Shown here: positions 6,191 to 9,111 of the stretch, in pieces
Layout: every line of letters starts with the position of its first letter
Position numbering within the stretch: the first letter of the stretch is position 1
Source of the DNA: Proteiniphilum sp. UBA5267
GTDB taxonomy: Bacteria > Bacteroidota > Bacteroidia > Bacteroidales > Dysgonomonadaceae
DNA: 9,111 nucleotides
Assembly (NCBI GenBank): GCA_002411515.1
Contig: DHTF01000056.1
Location: 1-9,111, forward strand
Direction of reading: 5' to 3'
Position numbers and translations under genes: made by a program
Notes under the pieces: generated by a model
The model's input: the letters and a program-made list of their open reading frames with translations, nothing else
Told to the model about the DNA's origin: nothing
Database searches by the model: none

Positions 6191-7291
6191 ATGAAAAAAA
6201 TGATGATGATGGCTGCCGCATTTTTAGTGATTTCACTGGCAGCTTTCTCTCAGGAGAGAGTGATTAAGGAAGAAGGAAAGACAGTTTTTAAACCGCATGC
6301 TTACCTGCAACTGCAGGGTGGAGCAGCACACACATTGGGTGAAGCAGATTTTATGGATCTGATTTCACCAGCAGCAGCCCTTAACCTGGGATACAAATTT
6401 ACACCCGCTTTCGGGATGCGCCTGGGTGCTTCCGGATGGCAGGGAAAAGGCGGCTGGGTGGCACCGGCACAGGTGTATAACTTTAATTTTGTACAGGGTA
6501 ACCTCGACCTGGTACTGGATCTGATGTCAGTCTTCAAAGGATTTAACCCCGACAGGGTATTCAACCCCTACCTGTTTGCAGGAGGAGCTTACGCCTTTGG
6601 ATTTGACAACGATGAGGCTAACGCACTGAACACGGGAACGTACGACCTGGAATATCTCTGGGAAGACAGCAAAGGATTCCCTGCTGGTCGCTTCGGACTG
6701 GGATTTGATTTCAAATTGAGCGATGCCGTGTCATTAATGCTCGAAGGAAATGCCAACGCAATCTCTGATCGCTTCAATTCGAAGAAAGCAGAGAACCCCG
6801 ACTGGCAGTTCAACGCACTGGCTGGTATTAAAATAAACTTGGGTAAAACCTATACCCGCACCGAGCCCGTGTACTACGAACCGCAACCGGCACCCGCACC
6901 AGCACCCGCACCGGCACCGAAGCCCGCCCCAAAACCGGCTCCAGCCCCTGTCGTAGTGAAGGAATTCCCGGCACTGCCTGCCATTCATTTTGCATTCGAC
7001 AGTGATGTGGTAGACACCGAAAAGTATGCCACCGAGCTCAGCACCATCGTCGCCACACTGAAAGAATTCAGTGATACCGACGTAACCATTACAGGTTACA
7101 CCGACCACCACGGTCCGAACCCCTATAACGACAAGCTGTCTCTCCGTAGGGCTGAAGCAGTGAAGAGTTACCTCGTGGGTGAAGGAATCAGCGCCGCCAG
7201 ACTCTCCACCTCGGGAGCAGGCAAGGATTCCAAGACCGAAGGAAAGGAAGCGCTCACCATCAAGGCTCGCCGCGTGGAAGTCGCAAAATAA
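6191..7291 (+). CDS. OmpA-family outer-membrane protein with peptidoglycan-binding domain
   Basis: A 366-residue protein that should link the outer membrane to peptidoglycan. The signal peptide spans about 1-20 (MKKMMMMAAAFLVISLAAFS, cleavage before Gln21). Residues 35-218 look like a small OmpA-type beta-barrel, with alternating strands such as YLQLQGGAAHTLG, AALNLGYKFT, NPYLFAGGAYAFGF, GRFGLGFDFKLS and FNALAGIKINLG. A Pro/Ala(/Lys) linker follows at about 231-253. The OmpA C-terminal domain covers about 262-366: FAFDSD, then GYTDHHG with D305, then N313, LS and R320 in the YND-LS-RRAEAV motif. D305 and R320 are 15 residues apart, the same spacing as the Asp/Arg pair that binds diaminopimelate in characterised OmpA domains. 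The usual Asn before the final RRVE is Ala (KARRVEV). Expected in the outer membrane; no promoter is clear in the 6119-6190 gap, so read-through from the lipoprotein gene may contribute. Confidence 0.92.
   Translation: MKKMMMMAAAFLVISLAAFSQERVIKEEGKTVFKPHAYLQLQGGAAHTLGEADFMDLISPAAALNLGYKFTPAFGMRLGASGWQGKGGWVAPAQVYNFNFVQGNLDLVLDLMSVFKGFNPDRVFNPYLFAGGAYAFGFDNDEANALNTGTYDLEYLWEDSKGFPAGRFGLGFDFKLSDAVSLMLEGNANAISDRFNSKKAENPDWQFNALAGIKINLGKTYTRTEPVYYEPQPAPAPAPAPAPKPAPKPAPAPVVVKEFPALPAIHFAFDSDVVDTEKYATELSTIVATLKEFSDTDVTITGYTDHHGPNPYNDKLSLRRAEAVKSYLVGEGISAARLSTSGAGKDSKTEGKEALTIKARRVEVAK
6880..6950 (+). repeat. Pro/Ala codon repeat encoding the OmpA linker
   Basis: A run of near-identical CCG/CCC/CCA-GCA/GCC codon pairs encodes the alternating Pro-Ala and Pro-Lys linker between barrel and peptidoglycan-binding domain. 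Such low-complexity coding repeats can change in length by slippage and act as flexible periplasmic spacers. Confidence 0.75.
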
Positions 7292-7298
7292 GTATTAG

Positions 7299-7380
7299 CC
7301 GGAAAATAGATTAAGCAGATTACAATAACATTTTTCGTCATCATATCGCTGAGGTGCGATAGGTTTAAATTCTTTTCCGG
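7299..7380. other. Nested inverted repeats downstream of the OmpA gene
   Basis: CCGGAAAA (7299-7306) and TTTTCCGG (7373-7380) are perfect 8-bp arms enclosing an inner hairpin TATCGC-TGAGGT-GCGATA (7344-7361). Together they can fold into one closed structure immediately before the real terminator. It could be a structured 3' untranslated region or a small 3'-derived RNA; no known RNA family is recognised. Confidence 0.35.
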
Positions 7381-7382
7381 AT

Positions 7383-7416
7383 GCAGGAATGTCTCAAAGG
7401 CATTCCTGCTTTTTTT
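7383..7416 (+). terminator. Rho-independent terminator after the OmpA gene
   Basis: GCAGGAATG (7383-7391) pairs perfectly with CATTCCTGC (7401-7409) over a 9-base loop and is followed at once by seven T (7410-7416). This is a textbook intrinsic terminator and marks the end of the envelope-gene transcription unit. Confidence 0.92.
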
Positions 7417-7537
7417 ATTCGGATATTATAAGGAGAAATATGTGTTCGTATACCTATTATTTTGGGAAATAAATGTATCTTTAAGCTCTAATTGCGTGAA
7501 ATTAGTGTATTATGAACCATATATTATTGAGATATTC

Positions 7538-8830
7538 ATGTATCGAACCAAGATTAAAGAACTGATAGAATGGAAATTGTCTAGTATGAGAAAACCATTA
7601 ATTTTTCTCGGTGCCAGGCAGGTTGGGAAAACATACCTGCTTCGGGAATTTGGTAAAACCGAATACAAACAAACAGCCTATATCAATTTTGAGCGTCCTG
7701 GAGCTCCAAAGAACCTTTTCGAAGTCGATTTTGATGCAGACAGAATTATCACGGTATTGAATGCCTATTGTAATATGAAAATCGATGCCGAAAATACATT
7801 GATCATATTTGATGAGATTCAGGCAGCGCCCAAAGGTGTTACTTCATTGAAATATCTCTTTGAGGATGTGCCACAATATCATATTATTGCTGCAGGTTCT
7901 CTTTTGGGTGTGGGTATTCACCCCGATGAATCATTCCCGGTTGGGAAAGTGGATTTTATGAAACTATATCCCATGTCTTTTCATGAATTTCTACTTGCCA
8001 TGGACGAAGCAGGTATAGCTGAACTTTTAGAGAAAAAAGATCTGACCAGCCTAAATTACTTCAATAAAAAATTAATTAATTATTTGAGATATTATTTGTA
8101 TGTGGGAGGAATGCCGGAAGCGGTGACAGATTTTGCTGAAAACAGAGATTGGCAGAATGTGCGAAAAATACAGAACCAAATTGTGACCGCTTATCGCCAC
8201 GATTTCTCAAAACATGCACCAAAAGAAATTCTTCCCCGTATAAATATGGTCTGGGAAAGCATTCCTGCCCAACTTTCGAAAGAAAATAAGAAATTTGTTT
8301 ATGGTGTTATAAAAGAAGGAAGCAGGGCAAAAGATTTTGAAATGGCCATCCAATGGTTAACGGATGCAGGCCTGTTACATAAAATTTATAATACATCAAA
8401 AGCATCGTTGCCTTTGGTTGCATATAAGGATTTATCGGCATTCAAACTATTTCACAATGATGTAGGACTTTTGGGCGCAATGTCACAACTTAACGCAAAA
8501 ACAATTGCTGAAGGAAATGCAATTTTTACTGAATATAAAGGAGCGTTGACAGAACAATATGTTTTTCAACAAATGATACTAAACGAGGATCTGTCCATTT
8601 ATTATCATACATTTGGGAACAGCAAATATGAACTTGATTTTATCATTCAAAACAAAAGCGATGAAATTATTCCAATTGAAGTTAAATCAGGAGAAAATTT
8701 AAGATCGAACAGTTTTCGACTTTTTTGTCAAAACTACAATCCTAAAAAAGCGATACGTACTTCTTTGGTCGATTATAAGGAGGAATCATGGATGACAAAT
8801 ATTCCACTGTACGCTGTGAATTCTATCTAA
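7538..8830 (+). CDS. AAA_14/DUF4143 family ATPase
   Basis: A 430-residue P-loop protein of the AAA_14 plus DUF4143 family, common in Bacteroidota and often in several copies per genome; cellular role is not established. Walker A is GARQVGKT (25-32, Lys31); Walker B is TLIIFDEIQ (87-95, D92/E93). The C-terminal part carries YELDFII (364-370) and PIEVKSG (379-385), i.e. E/D then E381-x-K383, the layout of PD-(D/E)XK nuclease-like folds often noted in DUF4143. I chose the ATG at 7538 because MYRTKIKELIEWKLSSMRKPLIFLGAR matches the family's usual N-terminus; a GTG at 7442 in the same frame would add 32 hydrophobic residues with no family counterpart. Length is typical and the gene looks intact. 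It is visibly more A/T-rich than the OmpA and lipoprotein genes, suggesting separate acquisition. It stands alone, behind a terminator and ahead of the pnp promoter. No clear promoter is seen; TATCTTTA at 7476-7483 is one mismatch from TAnnTTTG. Confidence 0.9.
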   Translation: MYRTKIKELIEWKLSSMRKPLIFLGARQVGKTYLLREFGKTEYKQTAYINFERPGAPKNLFEVDFDADRIITVLNAYCNMKIDAENTLIIFDEIQAAPKGVTSLKYLFEDVPQYHIIAAGSLLGVGIHPDESFPVGKVDFMKLYPMSFHEFLLAMDEAGIAELLEKKDLTSLNYFNKKLINYLRYYLYVGGMPEAVTDFAENRDWQNVRKIQNQIVTAYRHDFSKHAPKEILPRINMVWESIPAQLSKENKKFVYGVIKEGSRAKDFEMAIQWLTDAGLLHKIYNTSKASLPLVAYKDLSAFKLFHNDVGLLGAMSQLNAKTIAEGNAIFTEYKGALTEQYVFQQMILNEDLSIYYHTFGNSKYELDFIIQNKSDEIIPIEVKSGENLRSNSFRLFCQNYNPKKAIRTSLVDYKEESWMTNIPLYAVNSI

Positions 8831-8882
8831 ATGGTGCTTATAATTTTATAATCGGGATATCTCAATAAACCAAAACTTTGTG

Positions 8883-8890
8883 TACCTTTG
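8883..8890 (+). promoter_or_regulatory. Promoter -7 element of pnp
   Basis: TACCTTTG matches the Bacteroidetes -7 consensus TAnnTTTG at all fixed positions. It lies 36 bases ahead of the pnp start, which gives a short leader of about 25-30 bases. No clear -33 TTG is present at the usual distance; the nearby TTTG at 8877-8880 is too close. Confidence 0.6.
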
Positions 8891-8926
8891 TGAGATTTTA
8901 GATGTATAGAAAAACAATTTTTATTT

Positions 8927-9111
8927 ATGACAAATCCAATAGTTAAGCGTATTCAGCTGCCGGATGGCCGCGAAATCACGCTGGAAACGGGGAAACTGGC
9001 AAAACAAGCCGATGGAGCCGTGACCCTTCGAATGGGCGACACGATGTTACTGGCCACTGTTTGCGCAGCCAAAGATGCAACCCCGGGAACCGACTTTATG
9101 CCTTTACAGGT
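8927..9111 (+). CDS. pnp: Polynucleotide phosphorylase, N-terminal fragment
   Basis: The first 61 codons of PNPase, a phosphorolytic 3'-to-5' exoribonuclease that degrades and tails RNA in the cytoplasm as a trimer. The frame runs off the right edge, so this is a window truncation and not a broken gene. The start [15 protein letters not shown], then [32 protein letters not shown] and [10 protein letters not shown] follow the first RNase PH domain of Bacteroidales PNPases (full length usually a little over 700 residues). The ATG at 8927 fits the family N-terminus and is preceded by an A/T-rich leader. The S1 and KH RNA-binding domains would lie outside the window. It has its own promoter candidate and is not linked to the envelope genes. 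Confidence 0.95.
   Translation, partial: MTNPIVKRIQLPDGREITLETGKLAKQADGAVTLRMGDTMLLATVCAAKDATPGTDFMPLQ

Noticed and set aside
6734..7111. Minus-strand ORF opposite the OmpA linker and C-terminal domain
   Set aside because: The Gly/Arg/Cys-rich product reflects the complement of Pro/Ala codons; the + strand gene has clear OmpA motifs.
7442..7537. GTG start giving a 462-residue ATPase with a hydrophobic N-terminus
   Set aside because: Family members begin close to the MYRTKIKELI segment, and the added 32 residues look like translated intergenic A/T-rich DNA.

Overview
The window looks like chromosomal DNA of a Bacteroidota bacterium, most likely order Bacteroidales (Parabacteroides, Tannerellaceae or Dysgonomonadaceae type). 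The pointers are a hybrid two-component regulator with histidine kinase, receiver and AraC domains in one chain; a Bacteroidetes-type HU-related protein; a lipoprotein with an acidic surface-export motif straight after its lipobox cysteine; promoter -7 elements of the TAnnTTTG type; A/T-rich rather than strong Shine-Dalgarno leaders; and a PNPase N-terminus of Bacteroidales type. No species can be fixed from the sequence alone. All seven confident genes lie on the + strand.

Layout. 2-1606 is the C-terminal part of a hybrid two-component sensor/regulator whose sensor half lies to the left of the window; it ends in a hairpin that overlaps its own stop codon. 1607-2188 is a long, A/T-rich non-coding or regulatory stretch with a 12-base A tract, short palindromes, a promoter -7 match and one possible 36-residue micro-ORF. 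2189-3222 holds an HU-related DNA-binding protein and an unrecognised 211-residue protein 20 bases behind it. 3261-6056 encodes a 931-residue surface lipoprotein (coiled-coil stalk followed by a long beta-rich region), and 6191-7291 an OmpA-family protein that should bind peptidoglycan. A perfect 13-bp hairpin separates these two, and a classic terminator follows the OmpA gene. 7538-8830 is an AT-rich AAA_14/DUF4143 ATPase with a C-terminal nuclease-like motif. A promoter and the first 61 codons of pnp (polynucleotide phosphorylase) close the window.

How the genes may work together (inference): the lipoprotein and the OmpA protein look like an abundant cell-envelope pair, with one covering or decorating the cell surface and the other tying the outer membrane to peptidoglycan. 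The HU-like gene and its partner sit directly upstream with no visible terminator before the lipoprotein, so they may belong to the same transcription unit and possibly control it. The left-edge regulator probably serves genes outside the window. The ATPase gene looks like an accessory insertion between the envelope genes and the housekeeping gene pnp. I found no CRISPR array, tRNA, rRNA or insertion sequence. The least-explained part is the HU-like / unknown protein / lipoprotein / OmpA block.
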